In this document: positions 32,915 through 43,861 of the stretch, one piece after another
Layout of the letters: each line of letters begins with the position of its first letter
Position numbering within the stretch: position 1 is the first letter of the stretch
Assembly: GCF_023347295.1 (NCBI RefSeq)
Contig: NZ_CP094469.1
Location: forward strand, 1,612,001-1,676,000
From: Faecalibacterium sp. I3-3-33
GTDB lineage: Bacteria > Bacillota > Clostridia > Oscillospirales > Ruminococcaceae
Length of the DNA: 64,000 bases
Direction of reading: 5' to 3'
Made by a program: the position numbers and the translations under genes
The notes under the pieces: model-generated
What the model saw: the letters and a program-made list of their open reading frames with translations, nothing else
Told to the model about the DNA's origin: nothing
The model's database searches: none

Positions 32915-35248
32915 TCAGTTTTTCTTTTTGCTGCGCTCGCTCCACAGCACCCAAGCCGAAGTGGAAACGCACAGAGAGGTGTACACACCGCTGATCATAC
33001 CCATCATCAACGGGAACGCAAAGGTGAAGATGCTGTCCAGACCATAGAGCTTTGCCACGATGCACATCACGCCCAGTGCCATCACAGTGGTGATGGTGGT
33101 AATCAGGGTACGGCGGGCAGACTGGTTGACCGACAGGTTGACCAGTTCCTCAAAGCTGCCCTTTTTGCCCATAAGGGTGCGATTCTCGCGGATACGGTCG
33201 TACACCACAACGGTATCGTTGATGGAGTAGCCGAGAATAGTCAGCATGGCGGCGATAAAGTTGCCGTCCAGTGCGGTGCGCAGCAGCACAAAGGTGCCGA
33301 ACACCACCATCAGGTCGTTGACCAGCGCCAGCACTGCCATCATACCGCCGGTCAGACCGCCGATGTTCTTGAAGCGCAGGGCGATATACAGCAGAATGAG
33401 CACCAGTGCAAACACCACAGCCACCAGGCTCTTCTGCAGGAACTTGGTGCCCATGGCTGCGCTGACGTTGCTCAGGGACAGCTGGGCAAACTGGTTGTCC
33501 GGGTAGTTCTCGTTCAGGGAATCCAGCAGGTTCTCCACCTGCTCGGTGGTCACGGTCTCGGTGCCGGGCATGGAGATTTTCAGGGTCTGGTCGCCGGTGG
33601 CCACGTTCTCACCGGTCTGCAAGGTCAGACCGGTGTTTTCCAGCGCCGCAGCAGCGGTCTTTTGCACAGCGGACTGATCAAAACTGCCCTCGTAGGACAG
33701 AGTGATCATGGCACCGCCGGTGAACTCGGTATCCAGATGCACGCCGAACACTGCGGCGCACAGCAGAATGACCGCCATCAAGCAGGCAGAGAAGGTCAGG
33801 AACTTTTTGCGCAGGGATACGAAATCCACCGGCTTCTTTTCAGCCTTTTCCTGCCCGGGCTTTGCAGCGCCGTAGAGCCACGGGTTGCGCAGTGCCTTGA
33901 TGGCAGCTGCGCCGCGAATCATGACACGGGTAGCGAACACGCCAAACACGAAGTTCAGCAGCACGCCGGTGAGCAGCGTATAGCCGAAGGCATAGATAGT
34001 GCCTGCGGTAGAGGGGCCGAAGGCGAAGAACACAAAGTGCAGTGCCTTGGCAAACAGGCCATCCGAGGGGCCGAAGGCACCCATGAGCACGATGGCCACG
34101 ATGACGATGGTCACATTGCCGTCAATGATGGGGGTCAGGCCGCGGGCAAAGCCGCTCTTCAGTGCGCCATCCAGCGATTTGCCGTTTTTCAGCTCCTCCT
34201 TGATGCGCTCGGCGGTGATGACGTTGGCATCCACGCCCATGCCGATGGCCAGAATGATACCTGCGATGCCGGGCAGGGTCAGGGTAAAGCTTTCAAACAC
34301 CGGGAAGTAGCCGGACACAAAGGCCAGCGTAGCCGCCACCTGACCGGCCAGCGCGATGCAGGCCAGAAAGCCCGGCAGACGATACAGCACCGTCATGAAC
34401 ACCACGATGAGGGCAAAAGCGATCAGGCCTGCCAGCACCATGGCACCAAGGCTGTTTTCGCCCAGACTGGGGCTCACGGTGGAGTAGCTGTCCACGCTCA
34501 GAGCAAAGGGCAGTGCACCGGAGTTGATCTGGCGCGCCATCTTGACCACGGCATCCTGCGTAAAGGGATTGGAGGCCGAACTGGTGATGATGGCCTGTCC
34601 GTCGGTGATAGCGGTGTTGACGGTAGCGGTGCTCACGTTCTCGTCGTCCAGCCAGATGCTGATGCTACCCTTGTCGGCGGCCAGCTTGGTGGTGGCATCG
34701 CCAAAGGCCTTGGCACCCTCGGTGGTAAACTTGAGGGCAACGTAATACTCGGAACTGCCGCCGTTGCTCACAGCGCCGTACTGCGCCGAAGCGCTTTCGA
34801 CCATGGAGCCGTCAAGGATCAGCTCGCCGTCCTTGCTGGCTCCCTCGCGGAAGGTCAGGTAGGCGGTGGTGCCGATCTCCTGAATGGCAGACTCAGGGTC
34901 AAAATCCGTCTCGCCGGACTGCCACGGAAACTCCAAAATCAGGCTGTCGGAGTTGTTATCCACATACAGCTCGTAGTCGGTCACGTTCAACGCGACCAGA
35001 CGGTTCTCAATGACCAGACGGGCGGCATCCAGCTGCTCGTCCGTGGCATCGTAGCCATCCGAGGGCACAAAGGTGACGTTGACGCCGCCCTTGATATCCA
35101 CACCAAAGCGGATATCCTTTGCACCCTTGATGTAGGTGGTGGTCACATCGCCGTATTTTGCCGCCACGCCAAAAAAGGCGGTGTAGACAAACACAACGAT
35201 CAGCAGCGCGGTAACGACCAGCTGCCATGCTTTGCCTTTTGTTTTCAT
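32915..35248 (-). CDS. secDF: Fused protein-export subunit SecDF
   Basis: 777 residues, a SecD-SecF fusion as in Bacillus. The first membrane helix is at about 10-28. The SecD part has D1 FGVDIKGG and helix motif [16 protein letters not shown]. The SecF part starts around 480 with a second TM and DTEFTGG, then [15 protein letters not shown] near 670. It uses proton flow to pull translocating proteins through SecYEG. ATG at 35248. A short hairpin (GCGGCT/AGCCGC, 35268-35283) sits in the leader. Confidence 0.94.
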   Translation of the reverse strand: MKTKGKAWQLVVTALLIVVFVYTAFFGVAAKYGDVTTTYIKGAKDIRFGVDIKGGVNVTFVPSDGYDATDEQLDAARLVIENRLVALNVTDYELYVDNNSDSLILEFPWQSGETDFDPESAIQEIGTTAYLTFREGASKDGELILDGSMVESASAQYGAVSNGGSSEYYVALKFTTEGAKAFGDATTKLAADKGSISIWLDDENVSTATVNTAITDGQAIITSSASNPFTQDAVVKMARQINSGALPFALSVDSYSTVSPSLGENSLGAMVLAGLIAFALIVVFMTVLYRLPGFLACIALAGQVAATLAFVSGYFPVFESFTLTLPGIAGIILAIGMGVDANVITAERIKEELKNGKSLDGALKSGFARGLTPIIDGNVTIVIVAIVLMGAFGPSDGLFAKALHFVFFAFGPSTAGTIYAFGYTLLTGVLLNFVFGVFATRVMIRGAAAIKALRNPWLYGAAKPGQEKAEKKPVDFVSLRKKFLTFSACLMAVILLCAAVFGVHLDTEFTGGAMITLSYEGSFDQSAVQKTAAAALENTGLTLQTGENVATGDQTLKISMPGTETVTTEQVENLLDSLNENYPDNQFAQLSLSNVSAAMGTKFLQKSLVAVVFALVLILLYIALRFKNIGGLTGGMMAVLALVNDLMVVFGTFVLLRTALDGNFIAAMLTILGYSINDTVVVYDRIRENRTLMGKKGSFEELVNLSVNQSARRTLITTITTVMALGVMCIVAKLYGLDSIFTFAFPLMMGMISGVYTSLCVSTSAWVLWSERSKKKN

Positions 35249-35430
35249 AAGTCGGGAACCTCCAAAAGCGGCGGCTGTGCAGCCGCAGCCGTTTTTGTTG
35301 TGAACCGCAAGTTTTGCCGACGGTTCCTCTCCTCACAGAGCAGCCGTCGTGCCGACCTTTCTGTGATAAAACTCCCCTGCCAGCCCTGCAAAGAGCCCCG
35401 CAGAGGAGAATATACAAATTATTTCACGCC

Positions 35431-36711
35431 TTAGGCCATGTCAGCCAGCAGCTTTTCCACAACAGCCAGACGCACACAGACGCACAGCAGCTCGGAAGCG
35501 GTCTCCACCTCGTCCAGACTGGGATAAGTGGGAGCGATGCGCAGATGGGAATCCTGCGGATCCTTGTGGTACGGATAAGCAGAGCCTGCGCCAGTCAGCA
35601 CCAGACCTGCATTCTTGCACAGTTCCGCCACGCGCTTTGCGCAACCGGGCATGACATACAGGCTGATGAAGTAGCCGCCCTTAGGGTTGGTCCAGTGGGC
35701 AATATCGCCGCAGGGGGTGAGGTTGGCGGCAAAGGCGGTCTTGACGGCATCGAAGCAGGGCACCAGACGGCGGCGATGCTTTGCCATGTGTGCCAGAACG
35801 CCCTCCTTGTTCTTCAGGAAGCGGACGTGGCGCAGCTGGTTCATCTTGTCGTAGCTGATGATCATCACCGAGAAGCGTTTGCACATATACTTCATGCTGT
35901 TGTCACTGCATGCAATGGCAGAAACACCGGCACCCGGGAAGGTGATCTTGCTGGTAGAAGTGAACATGAACACGCGATCCTGCGTGCCATACTTCTTGCT
36001 CACGTTCAGCAGCACGGGGGTCTCGATGATCTCCTCGGTCAGGTGATGGACGATGTAGGCCTCATCCCAGAAGATCTTGAAATCCGGGGCGGCGGTCTTC
36101 ATCTTGGCAAAGCGCTCGATGGTCTCATCACTGTAAGTGTAGCCATCGGGGTTGGAGTACTGCGGCACGCACCAGATACCCTTGATGGTATCGTCCTCAG
36201 CCACCAGCTTTTCCACAACGTCCATATCGGGGCCGTTGGGGGTCATGGGCACGCTGATGAGCTCAAAGCCGAACTCCTCGGTAATGGCAAAGTGACGGTC
36301 ATAGCCGGGCACCGGGCAGAGGAACTTGCGCTTTTCCACCTGAGACCAAGGACAGGGAGACTCCGGGAAGCCGAACACATAGCCGATGTTGATGAGGTTG
36401 TACATCAGCTGCAGGCTGGAGTTGCCGCCCACGAACACCTCGTTGGGCTTTACGCCGAACACATCTGCAAACAGAGCGCGTGCTTCGTGCAGGCCCTCCA
36501 GCTCACCGTAGTTGCGGGCATCGGTGCCTGCATCCGTGGTGTAGTCGGTCATCTTCAGCAGGTCCATTGCCAGATCCATCTGGTGGGGGCCGGGCTTGCC
36601 GCGTGCCATGTTCAGCTTCAGACCCTTTGCCTGAAACTCTTTATAAGCCTGTTCCAGCGCTGCCTTTTCAGCGGTCAGCGCAGCGCGATCCATCTCGTGA
36701 TAATTTGCCAT
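35431..36711 (-). CDS. Aspartate aminotransferase-like PLP enzyme (AspC/Aminotran_MocR type)
   Basis: 426 residues. A fold-type I aminotransferase of the subgroup that in Corynebacterium acts as aspartate aminotransferase. PLP lysine is in TSTSKITFPGAG near 240, with WCVPQYSNPDGYTYS and FKIFWDEAYIVHHL giving the Asn and Asp/Tyr cofactor contacts, and a C-terminal 'LRIAPTYP' arginine. The N-terminus ARGKPGPHQMDLAMDLL is typical of this subgroup. The ATG at 36711 is preceded by AAAGGAG at 10 nt. Monocistronic, with its own promoter at 36817-36845. Confidence 0.85.
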   Translation of the reverse strand: MANYHEMDRAALTAEKAALEQAYKEFQAKGLKLNMARGKPGPHQMDLAMDLLKMTDYTTDAGTDARNYGELEGLHEARALFADVFGVKPNEVFVGGNSSLQLMYNLINIGYVFGFPESPCPWSQVEKRKFLCPVPGYDRHFAITEEFGFELISVPMTPNGPDMDVVEKLVAEDDTIKGIWCVPQYSNPDGYTYSDETIERFAKMKTAAPDFKIFWDEAYIVHHLTEEIIETPVLLNVSKKYGTQDRVFMFTSTSKITFPGAGVSAIACSDNSMKYMCKRFSVMIISYDKMNQLRHVRFLKNKEGVLAHMAKHRRRLVPCFDAVKTAFAANLTPCGDIAHWTNPKGGYFISLYVMPGCAKRVAELCKNAGLVLTGAGSAYPYHKDPQDSHLRIAPTYPSLDEVETASELLCVCVRLAVVEKLLADMA

Positions 36712-36816
36712 TGAATACACACTCCTTTATAGTACTTCCTATTACCCAATTCTATGGCTCGTCTTTTGCGGTATGCCCCTGCCAGAGAACACACGCCGCA
36801 CGATCCATACTTTACT

Positions 36817-36845
36817 ATTATAGTACATTTTCCTGTCAGAAACAA
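36817..36845 (-). promoter_or_regulatory. Promoter of the aminotransferase
   Basis: TTGTTT (36840-36845), 17 bp, TATAAT (36817-36822) on the minus strand, about 105 bp before the start codon. It lies right after the clpX terminator region. Confidence 0.65.
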
Positions 36846-36856
36846 GAATTTGAAAG

Positions 36857-36899
36857 CAAAAAGCCCTGTCAAAAGCAAAAAGCTTTTGAAACAGGGCCT
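36857..36899 (-). terminator. clpX terminator
   Basis: Minus-strand stem GCCCTGTTTCAAAAGC / GCTTTTGACAGGGC around TTTTT, followed by TTTTTGC. Confidence 0.82.
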
Positions 36900-36937
36900 T
36901 GCAAGCGGGTACACTCCCCTGCTGTGCGGCGATGCCG

Positions 36938-38260
36938 TCAGCTGAGAGTGGCCTGATTTTTATAGCGTTTGCGCACAGCGCCGTATTCCAGATGTGCCTC
37001 GCCGCCCTCCACGGTGTCCTCGTCCACGGTCACGCGGATGATGGTGGCATCGCTGGGCACCTCGTACATGATAGGCAGCAGGATGCTTTCCATCACGCTG
37101 CGCAGACCGCGGGCACCGGTCTTGCGCTCGATGGTCTTGCGGGCAATGGCGTGCAGGGCTTCGTCCGTGAAGGTAAGCTCCACGTTATCCATGCCCAGCA
37201 GCTCTTTATACTGCTTGACCAGACTGTTGCGGGGCTCCTTGAGCACGCGCACCAGTGCATCCTCGTCCAGATCGTCCAGCACGGTGATGACCGGCAGACG
37301 GCCGATCAGCTCCGGGATCAGGCCGAACTTGACCAGATCGTGGGGCTCTACCTTGCGCAGCAGAGCGCGCTCGGCCTCGGTGGAGTTATCCTTCAGCGCA
37401 CTGCCGAAGCCCAGCGCGGACTTATCGGTGCGGCGCAGGATATACTTGTCCAGACCGTCAAAGGCACCGCCGCAGATGAACAGGATGTTGGTGGTGTCGA
37501 TCTGGATGAACTCCTGCTGCGGATGCTTGCGCCCGCCCTGCGGCGGCACGTTGCTGACAGTGCCCTCCAAGATCTTCAGCAGTGCCTGCTGTACGCCCTC
37601 GCCGCCCACGTCGCGGGTGATGGAGGGGTTTTCGCTCTTGCGGGTGATCTTGTCGATCTCATCAATGTAGATGATGCCGATCTGTGCCTTCTGCACATCA
37701 AAATCTGCCGCCTGGATCAGCTTGAGCAGAATGTTCTCCACGTCCTCACCCACATAACCGGCCTCGGTAAGGGTGGTGGCATCCGCAATGGCGAAGGGCA
37801 CGCCCAGCATCTTGGCCAGTGTCTGCGCCAGCAGGGTCTTGCCCACGCCGGAGGGACCAAGCAGCAGCACGTTGGACTTTTGCAGCTCCACATCGCCGCC
37901 CTTGCCGCTGAGGATGCGCTTATAGTGGTTGTAGACCGAAACGGACAGCACACGCTTTGCCTCGTCCTGACCGATGACATACTGATCCAGACCTTCCTTG
38001 ATCTCGGCCGGGGTCATGATGTTGATATCCAGATCTGCGGCAGCGGGCTGGACATGGGCGCGGCTTGCGCTGCCGCGTCCCGGACGGGCACTTTTGGGCT
38101 GATCCGGCTTGTCAGAGAGCAGATCGCGGCACAGGCCGATGCACTCGCTGCAGATATTGACCCCGGGGCCAATGATCATGCGCTCAACCTCGTCCTGATG
38201 TTTGCCGCAAAAGCTGCAAATCAGATCCTTATCGTTTTTGCCGGAATTGTTATTTGCCAT
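36938..38260 (-). CDS. clpX: ClpX, ATPase subunit of the Clp protease
   Basis: 440 residues. N-terminal zinc domain CSFC...CSEC (15-40). The AAA+ domain has Walker A GPSGVGKT near 128, the pore loop GYVGED, Walker [10 protein letters not shown] and the RKH loop (GGRKHPQQE). The substrate-grip IGF-type loop lies in the FGSALK region. It unfolds tagged proteins and feeds ClpP. It follows clpP by 36 bp and ends at a terminator. Confidence 0.96.
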   Translation of the reverse strand: MANNNSGKNDKDLICSFCGKHQDEVERMIIGPGVNICSECIGLCRDLLSDKPDQPKSARPGRGSASRAHVQPAAADLDINIMTPAEIKEGLDQYVIGQDEAKRVLSVSVYNHYKRILSGKGGDVELQKSNVLLLGPSGVGKTLLAQTLAKMLGVPFAIADATTLTEAGYVGEDVENILLKLIQAADFDVQKAQIGIIYIDEIDKITRKSENPSITRDVGGEGVQQALLKILEGTVSNVPPQGGRKHPQQEFIQIDTTNILFICGGAFDGLDKYILRRTDKSALGFGSALKDNSTEAERALLRKVEPHDLVKFGLIPELIGRLPVITVLDDLDEDALVRVLKEPRNSLVKQYKELLGMDNVELTFTDEALHAIARKTIERKTGARGLRSVMESILLPIMYEVPSDATIIRVTVDEDTVEGGEAHLEYGAVRKRYKNQATLS

Positions 38261-38296
38261 AGCTGTTTTTCCTTATCCTGGATAGATTATAGCGGT

Positions 38297-38893
38297 TTAC
38301 CGGTGGGCAATGACCTCATCGATCAGGCCGTATTCCTTTGCCTGCTGCGCGGTAAGGTAGTTGTCGCGCTCGGTGTCCTGCTGGATCTTTTCCAGCGGCT
38401 GGCCGGTGTACTCGCTGAGCATCCGGTTCATCTTATCGCGGATATAGACCATGTGCTCGGCATGGATCTTGATATCCGTGGTCTGGCCGGAAAGGCCGCC
38501 GCCCTGACCGCCGATCAGCGGCTGGTGGATCATGATCTCGGCATTGGGCAGCGCAAAGCGCTTGCCCTTGGTGCCGCTTGCCAGCAGGAATGCACCCATA
38601 GAGGCAGCCATGCCCATGCAGATGGTGGAAACGTCGCACTTGATATACTGCATGGTGTCGTGGATGGCCATACCGGCACTGATGGAACCGCCGGGGCTGT
38701 TGATATACAGGCTGATGTCCTTATCCGGGTCCTGCCCTTCCAGATACAGCAGCTGCGCCACCACAAGGCTTGCGGTGGTATCGTTGACATCCTCGCTCAG
38801 CACGATGATGCGATCGTTCAGCAGACGAGAGAAAATATCGTAAGAACGCTCTCCGTGCGCCGACTGCTCGACAACGTAAGGAACAAAACTCAT
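38297..38893 (-). CDS. clpP: ClpP, proteolytic subunit
   Basis: 198 residues. Serine protease with the triad S98 (MGMAASMGA), H123 (MIHQP) and D173. AGGAGG 8 nt before the ATG at 38893 fixes the start; a frame reaching 38986 runs through the tig terminator. Works with ClpX. Clearly in the standard tig-clpP-clpX order. Confidence 0.96.
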   Translation of the reverse strand: MSFVPYVVEQSAHGERSYDIFSRLLNDRIIVLSEDVNDTTASLVVAQLLYLEGQDPDKDISLYINSPGGSISAGMAIHDTMQYIKCDVSTICMGMAASMGAFLLASGTKGKRFALPNAEIMIHQPLIGGQGGGLSGQTTDIKIHAEHMVYIRDKMNRMLSEYTGQPLEKIQQDTERDNYLTAQQAKEYGLIDEVIAHR

Positions 38894-38929
38894 AAAGTTC
38901 GCCTCCTGAAATGGTTTAAGTTTATTGGC

Positions 38930-38981
38930 AAAATTGACCGATACGGGTCCCCTGTAAAGTTCAGCCGTACCGGTCAATTTT
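38930..38981 (-). terminator. 17-bp stem between tig and clpP
   Basis: On the minus strand AAAATTGACCGGTACGG pairs with CCGTATCGGTCAATTTT with one G-U pair, a 18-nt loop, then TTTTGCC. It is a terminator after tig or an attenuator of clpPX. No clear promoter for clpP follows it. Confidence 0.65.
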
Positions 38982-39030
38982 AACAACCTTTGATAAAACG
39001 CCTGCGGCGCTTTACAGGGCCCGGCACTGA

Positions 39031-40347
39031 TTACTCAGCGTCAGCAGCCTTCTCAGCCTCTGCGGGCTTTTCCACGATGTTAGCGTGGCTCTTGATGAAG
39101 TCGATGGCCTTGGTGCGAGCCAGATCCTGCTTCAGATCCTCGAGGTTGATCAGCTCACGAACCTTGTCCTCTTCCATCTTGTACTGGTCAGCAATGCGCT
39201 TGATCTCGGCATTGATCTCGTCCTCGGAAGCCTCGATGTGCTCAGCAGCGGCAACAGCCTCCAGAGCCAGACCGATCTTGACCTGCTTCTCAGCCTGCGG
39301 CATGAAAGCGGCGCGGAACTGTTCCATGGACTGACCCATATACTTCAGGTAGTCCTCCAGACGCAGACCCTGCTGCTCCACACGGAAAGCAAAGTCGTTG
39401 ACCATCTCGTCCATGCGGACATCGTACATTGCCTGAGGGATCTCGCCCTCCATGCTCTCGATGACCTGATCGACCAGAGCATTCTCGACAGCCAGATCAT
39501 CCTGCTTGTCCAGCTGCTCCTGGTTGTTCTTGCGGATGGAAGCCTTGAACTCGTCCAGAGTGTCGTACTCGGAGCAGTCCTTTGCCAGCTCGTCATCCAG
39601 AGCGGGCAGCTCCTTGTACTTGACCTCGTGCAGCTTGATCTTAAAGACAGCAGCCTTGCCAGCCAGCTCAGCAGCCTGATACTCGGTGGGGAAGGTGACA
39701 TTCACGTCGAACTCCTCACCGGCGGAGTGGCCAACGACCTGCTCCTCAAAGCCGGGGATGAAGCTGCCGCTGCCCAGAGTCAGGTTGTAGTGCTCAGCCT
39801 TGCCGCCCTCGAATGCAACACCGTCCACAAAGCCCTCGAAGTCGATATCAGCGATATCGCCATTCTGAGCAGCGCCCTCACGGGTCAGCTCACGGGCGTT
39901 GCGCTCCTGCACACGCTTCAGCTCAGCGTCCACAGCCTCATCGGTAACAGTATGGACAGTCTTTTCCACGGTCAGACCGTTGTAGCTGCCGACCTTGACC
40001 TCGGGCTTCACGGCGACCTTAACGGTCAGGGTAGCGCCCTCTGCCTCGCTGGCAGAATCCACGGTGACCTCGGGACGGCCCACGGGCTCCACACCGGCTT
40101 CCTTAGCGGCAGCCTCGAAAGCCTCCGGGAACAGCTCGTTGATGGCGTCGTAGGTAAAGACGTCTGCGCCGTACATCTTCTCGATCAGAGCCTTGGGAGC
40201 CTTGCCCTTGCGGAAGCCCTGCACAGGGTACTTCTTGCCCTCTTTTTTGAAAACATCGGCAACAGCCTTCTTGAAAGCCTCTGCATCGATGGAGAACTGC
40301 AGTTCTGCCATGCTCTTCTCGAGCTTTTCACACTTGATGAGATTCAT
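39031..40347 (-). CDS. tig: Trigger factor, ribosome-bound chaperone/prolyl isomerase
   Basis: 438 residues. The N-terminal ribosome-binding domain includes [20 protein letters not shown]. The FKBP-type prolyl isomerase domain spans about 150-240 ([33 protein letters not shown]). The C-terminal helical arms make up the rest ([15 protein letters not shown]..., [16 protein letters not shown]). GGAGG precedes the ATG at 40347. The leader carries a TATAAT at 40490-40495 with an unclear -35. Confidence 0.95.
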   Translation of the reverse strand: MNLIKCEKLEKSMAELQFSIDAEAFKKAVADVFKKEGKKYPVQGFRKGKAPKALIEKMYGADVFTYDAINELFPEAFEAAAKEAGVEPVGRPEVTVDSASEAEGATLTVKVAVKPEVKVGSYNGLTVEKTVHTVTDEAVDAELKRVQERNARELTREGAAQNGDIADIDFEGFVDGVAFEGGKAEHYNLTLGSGSFIPGFEEQVVGHSAGEEFDVNVTFPTEYQAAELAGKAAVFKIKLHEVKYKELPALDDELAKDCSEYDTLDEFKASIRKNNQEQLDKQDDLAVENALVDQVIESMEGEIPQAMYDVRMDEMVNDFAFRVEQQGLRLEDYLKYMGQSMEQFRAAFMPQAEKQVKIGLALEAVAAAEHIEASEDEINAEIKRIADQYKMEEDKVRELINLEDLKQDLARTKAIDFIKSHANIVEKPAEAEKAADAE

Positions 40348-40563
40348 TTGTTTATCCTCCACTCAAATATTCTATTGCTCAGGGCAGGAAGTTTTTGCCC
40401 GGGGCAACCGCGCACCACGTCCTTGCTGTATGCACACGGAATGCGGGGACGCGCGCGCTCAATTGGGTGCAACAATCGCGTCAAAACTTATTATAGCACG
40501 CTCTGGACACAATTGCCATACCAAATTTTTAAATTTTGTCGTTTTTGCCCTTTTATCCCGCCG

Positions 40564-41247
40564 TTAATTGATGCGGTAGGGGCAGAAACGCAGGCCGTCG
40601 GCACTTACCAGCTTGTACCGGATGCCGTCCACCTCGCCCTGCACGGCAAACCGGATGGCGTTGCCGTGCAGATGCCCATAGAAGCAGGTCTTGATGCCGT
40701 ACTCCTTCAGGGTGGCTACGATCTCCGGGGCGCTGGTGCCGGTGTAGACCGGCGGGTAGTGCAGGAACACCAGCTTTTCCAGCCCGGGCTCCGCAGCCTG
40801 CAAGCTCATGCGCAGACGGCCGATCTCCCGGTTCATCACCTTTTCGTCGTGGGGCTCCCCCACATCGAACAGCCAGCCGCGGGTGCCGCAGATGGCGTAC
40901 CCCTCCACGCTGTAAGAATTGTTGTGCAGGATGTGCAGGGTGTCAAAGCCCTCGGTCTTGAGGTAGGCGTTCATCTTGTTGGCGGTGGACCACCAGTAAT
41001 CGTGGTTGCCCTTCATGATGATCTTCTGCCCGGGCAGCTGCTGCAAAAAGGCAAAGTCCTTACGGGTATCGGTCAGGCGCATAGCCCAGCTGATATCCCC
41101 CGCCAGCACGATGGTATCCTGCGGGGTGATGAGCTTGCGCCAGTTTTTCTCCAGCCTGTCCACATAATCGTTCCAGCCGGGGAAGATATCCATCGGCTTG
41201 GATGCGCCCAGAGAAAGATGGGGGTCGCCAAGCACAAAAAGTGCCAT
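40564..41247 (-). CDS. Calcineurin-like metallophosphoesterase
   Basis: 227 residues with the full two-metal motif set: GDPHL (7-11), GDIS near 50, GNHDYWW near 80, HYPP and GHLHG at about 190-196. The start MALFVLGDPHLS and length match a conserved Firmicutes phosphoesterase. Substrate unknown. It follows thrC by 36 bp on the same strand and probably shares its transcript. Confidence 0.88.
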   Translation of the reverse strand: MALFVLGDPHLSLGASKPMDIFPGWNDYVDRLEKNWRKLITPQDTIVLAGDISWAMRLTDTRKDFAFLQQLPGQKIIMKGNHDYWWSTANKMNAYLKTEGFDTLHILHNNSYSVEGYAICGTRGWLFDVGEPHDEKVMNREIGRLRMSLQAAEPGLEKLVFLHYPPVYTGTSAPEIVATLKEYGIKTCFYGHLHGNAIRFAVQGEVDGIRYKLVSADGLRFCPYRIN

Positions 41248-41283
41248 AGTCTGTTTACTCCTGTTCTGTCTGTCCGCAGAAGC

Positions 41284-42744
41284 TTACGCCTGATAGCCCA
41301 GCGCCACCTCAGCGATCTGTGCCGGGGCAATGACCGTATCAAAGCGCTCCGGCTTGCTGCGCAGAGCGGCAAGGCTTGCCGGTGCGGCGTGGCCGGTGGC
41401 AGCCTCCAGCTGCTGCATGGCTTCAAAATCGTTTTCCGGGGCGGTTTTGCCCAGTGCGCTCAGCACACTGCGGGGGAACTTGAAGGGCGATGCGGTGGAA
41501 AGCACAACCATGGGCACGCCCTGCCGCTTTTTCTGTGCAGCCACATGGAAGGCCACGGCGGTGTGGGTATCGCACAGGTAGCCGTCCTTTTCGTAGCGGG
41601 AACGGATCTCCCCTGCTACCTCGTCCTCGCTGCTCCAGCCGCAGGAGAAATTCTCCTGAATCGCTGCCAGCGTCTCGGGACGGACGGTGTAACTGCCGGT
41701 GGCAGCCAGCTGCTGCATAAAGCCCGCCACCTCGGCATCGCTGCCGGTCACATGGTACAGCAGGCGCTCCAGATTGGAGGACACCAGAATATCCATGCTG
41801 GGAGAAGTGGTCTTGAAGAACTCCCGCTTTGCGGTGTAGGTACCGGTGGTGAGGAAGTCAGTCAGCACATTGTTCTCGTTGGAGGCGCAGACCAGCTTGC
41901 CCACGGGCAGACCCATCTGCTTTGCGTAATAACCGGCGAGGATATCGCCGAAGTTGCCGGTGGGCACGCAGAAATCCACCTCGTCGCCGAAGGTGATCTT
42001 ACCGGCCTTGAGCAGCTGAGCGTAGGCGGCAAAGTAGTAGACGATCTGCGGCACAAGGCGGCCCCAGTTGATGGAGTTGGCACTGGAAAGACGGATGTTC
42101 CGCTTTTCCAGTTCGGCGGCGATGGCCTTATCGCCGAACACCTTCTTTACGCCGGTCTGGGCATCGTCAAAGTTGCCGCGCACGGCGTACACAGCAACGT
42201 TAGCGCCCTCCTGCGTTGCCATCTGCAAACGCTGGATCTCGCTGGTGCCGCCGGTGGGATAGAACACAGCGATCTCCACACCGGGGATATCATGGTAGCC
42301 GTCCAGCGCAGCCTTGCCGGTGTCGCCGCTGGTAGCCACAAGGATCAGAGTCTTTTCAGTGCGGCCCAGATTCTTTTTGGCCTCCACCAGCAGCTTGGGC
42401 ATCAGCTGCAGGGCGTAATCTTTAAAGGCACAGGTAGGGCCGTGCCACAGCTCCAAGGCATAGGTGTCCCCTTCCACCGGGGCAAGATAGCCAGCCTTGC
42501 CGCCGAAAGCAGCGCCATAGGTGCTGCGGGTGGCTTCGGTCAGGAACGCAGGGTCGTAATCGGTCAGGTACTCCCGCACAACGGCGGCTGCCAGCGCGGG
42601 GTAATCCAGCCCGCACAAGGCTTTTACATCCACCTGCGGAAAACTTTCCGGCACAAACAGACCGCCCTCATCGGACAGTCCCTGTGCAATTGCCTGAGAA
42701 GAAGTTACTTCGCGGTTCTGATCTCTGGTACTGAAAAACTGCAT
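41284..42744 (-). CDS. thrC: Threonine synthase
   Basis: 486 residues. PLP enzyme that turns O-phosphohomoserine into threonine. PLP lysine in GPTCAFKDYALQ near 108; NSINWGRLVPQIVYY and PTGNFGDILAGYYAKQMG are conserved cofactor-phosphate loops. N-terminal MQFFSTRDQNREVTSSQAIAQGLSDEGGLFVP is the usual lid. The ATG at 42744 is 8 nt from AAGGAG; the ATG at 42750 is too near. Two hairpins lie in the leader (42767-42817). Confidence 0.95.
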   Translation of the reverse strand: MQFFSTRDQNREVTSSQAIAQGLSDEGGLFVPESFPQVDVKALCGLDYPALAAAVVREYLTDYDPAFLTEATRSTYGAAFGGKAGYLAPVEGDTYALELWHGPTCAFKDYALQLMPKLLVEAKKNLGRTEKTLILVATSGDTGKAALDGYHDIPGVEIAVFYPTGGTSEIQRLQMATQEGANVAVYAVRGNFDDAQTGVKKVFGDKAIAAELEKRNIRLSSANSINWGRLVPQIVYYFAAYAQLLKAGKITFGDEVDFCVPTGNFGDILAGYYAKQMGLPVGKLVCASNENNVLTDFLTTGTYTAKREFFKTTSPSMDILVSSNLERLLYHVTGSDAEVAGFMQQLAATGSYTVRPETLAAIQENFSCGWSSEDEVAGEIRSRYEKDGYLCDTHTAVAFHVAAQKKRQGVPMVVLSTASPFKFPRSVLSALGKTAPENDFEAMQQLEAATGHAAPASLAALRSKPERFDTVIAPAQIAEVALGYQA

Positions 42745-42766
42745 GGTCATCGCTCCTTTTCGCCAC

Positions 42767-42817
42767 GGAACGTGCCGGGCACGTTCCCGGTTTTACGGCA
42801 AAACCCTCGTTTTGCCG
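42767..42817 (-). repeat. Two tandem palindromes before thrC
   Basis: GGAACGTGCC / GGCACGTTCC at 42767-42787 and CGGCAAAAC / GTTTTGCCG at 42796-42817. Both can fold in the thrC leader. Neither has a T-run, so they may be regulatory hairpins, an operator, or the processed end of yraN mRNA. Confidence 0.5.
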
Positions 42818-42848
42818 CATACTTCCCACCGGTGCCACGGTTTCTGCC

Positions 42849-43217
42849 TTAGGTCTCGCAGAGAAAGGCACCCTTTATAATATGTACCATCCAGCGCCCG
42901 CTGTCAAGAGGAACTACCTCTGCAACGTCAAAACGCACCGGTTCTTCGCTTTGGCCGGTCTGCTGCAAATACCCTTGTGCAGCGCAGATCAGCCGGTGCT
43001 GCTTGGCTGGGTCTACGGCGGCAGCGGGGCGTTGCAGCATCCCTTGGCTGCGGGTCTTTACCTCGCAGATGACAATGGTGCCGTCCGGCTCCCGCAGCAC
43101 AAGATCCAGCTCTCCCATGCGGGTATGATAGTTATGCGCCAGCAGCTGCGCGCCCTGCTTCTGATACCAGCGGGCAGCGGCAGCTTCTCCCCTGCGGCCG
43201 GTCTCGGCGCGGTTCAT
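42849..43217 (-). CDS. yraN: YraN/UPF0102 endonuclease-fold protein
   Basis: 122 residues starting [22 protein letters not shown]. The [23 protein letters not shown] stretch gives the D...E-x-K metal site of the PD-(D/E)XK superfamily. Function is unknown; it may act in recombination or repair. It overlaps rnhB by 4 nt, the usual pairing in Firmicutes. Confidence 0.92.
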   Translation of the reverse strand: MNRAETGRRGEAAAARWYQKQGAQLLAHNYHTRMGELDLVLREPDGTIVICEVKTRSQGMLQRPAAAVDPAKQHRLICAAQGYLQQTGQSEEPVRFDVAEVVPLDSGRWMVHIIKGAFLCET

Positions 43218-43861
43218 TTGCCGCTCTCCGGCCAGTAGCCCTGCTTTTTAAGAAAGCTGCGGCGGTAGAACGGCTGGATGCCGTACTGCGCGATCAGCTC
43301 GTAGTGCAGCTTTGTGGGGTAGCCCTTGTGCTTTGCCAGCTGATACTGCGGGTACTGCTTATCCAGCTCCAGCATATAGCGGTCTCGGCTGACCTTGGCC
43401 AGCACCGAGGCCGCGCCGATGCTGGCGCTGGTGGCATCGCCCTTGACCACCGGCTGTGCCGGGATCTGCAAGCCTGCGGGGGTGCGGTTGCCGTCTACCA
43501 GCACCAGATTGGGCACGATGTCCAGCTCTTCCACCGCCTGCTGCATCCCGCCCATGGTAGCGTTCAGAATGTTTTCCCGGTCGATGACCTCCGGCCCCAC
43601 AAAGATGATGCGGTAGGCCAGCGCTTTTTCGCAGATCTCATCGAACAGCGCCTCGCGCTTTTTCTCAGTCAGCTTTTTGGAGTCGTTGATGCCGTACACC
43701 GGGTTTTCCGGGTCCAGAATACAGGCCGCTACGCACACAGGGCCGCAAAGCGGGCCGCGCCCGGCCTCGTCTACACCAGCAAAGCAGCCGTACTGACTGC
43801 GCACCTCGGCGTCAAAGGCGTACAGCGGAGCGGAGATCTCCTCATCCGAGCGGCGCTTCAT
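43214..43861 (-). CDS. rnhB: Ribonuclease HII
   Basis: 215 residues. Cuts RNA in RNA-DNA hybrids, including single ribonucleotides. Catalytic DEAGRG (residues 31-36), a later ND(S)KK motif ([10 protein letters not shown]) and VDGN (about 113-116) are present. Overlaps both neighbours by 4 nt (rbgA upstream, yraN downstream). Confidence 0.95.
   Translation of the reverse strand: MKRRSDEEISAPLYAFDAEVRSQYGCFAGVDEAGRGPLCGPVCVAACILDPENPVYGINDSKKLTEKKREALFDEICEKALAYRIIFVGPEVIDRENILNATMGGMQQAVEELDIVPNLVLVDGNRTPAGLQIPAQPVVKGDATSASIGAASVLAKVSRDRYMLELDKQYPQYQLAKHKGYPTKLHYELIAQYGIQPFYRRSFLKKQGYWPESGK

Noticed and set aside
39085..42852. A 1255-codon open frame on the plus strand
   Set aside because: It runs antisense through tig, the phosphoesterase and thrC, all with clear family motifs. 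Long antisense frames are common in GC-rich coding DNA. No ribosome site or recognisable domain.
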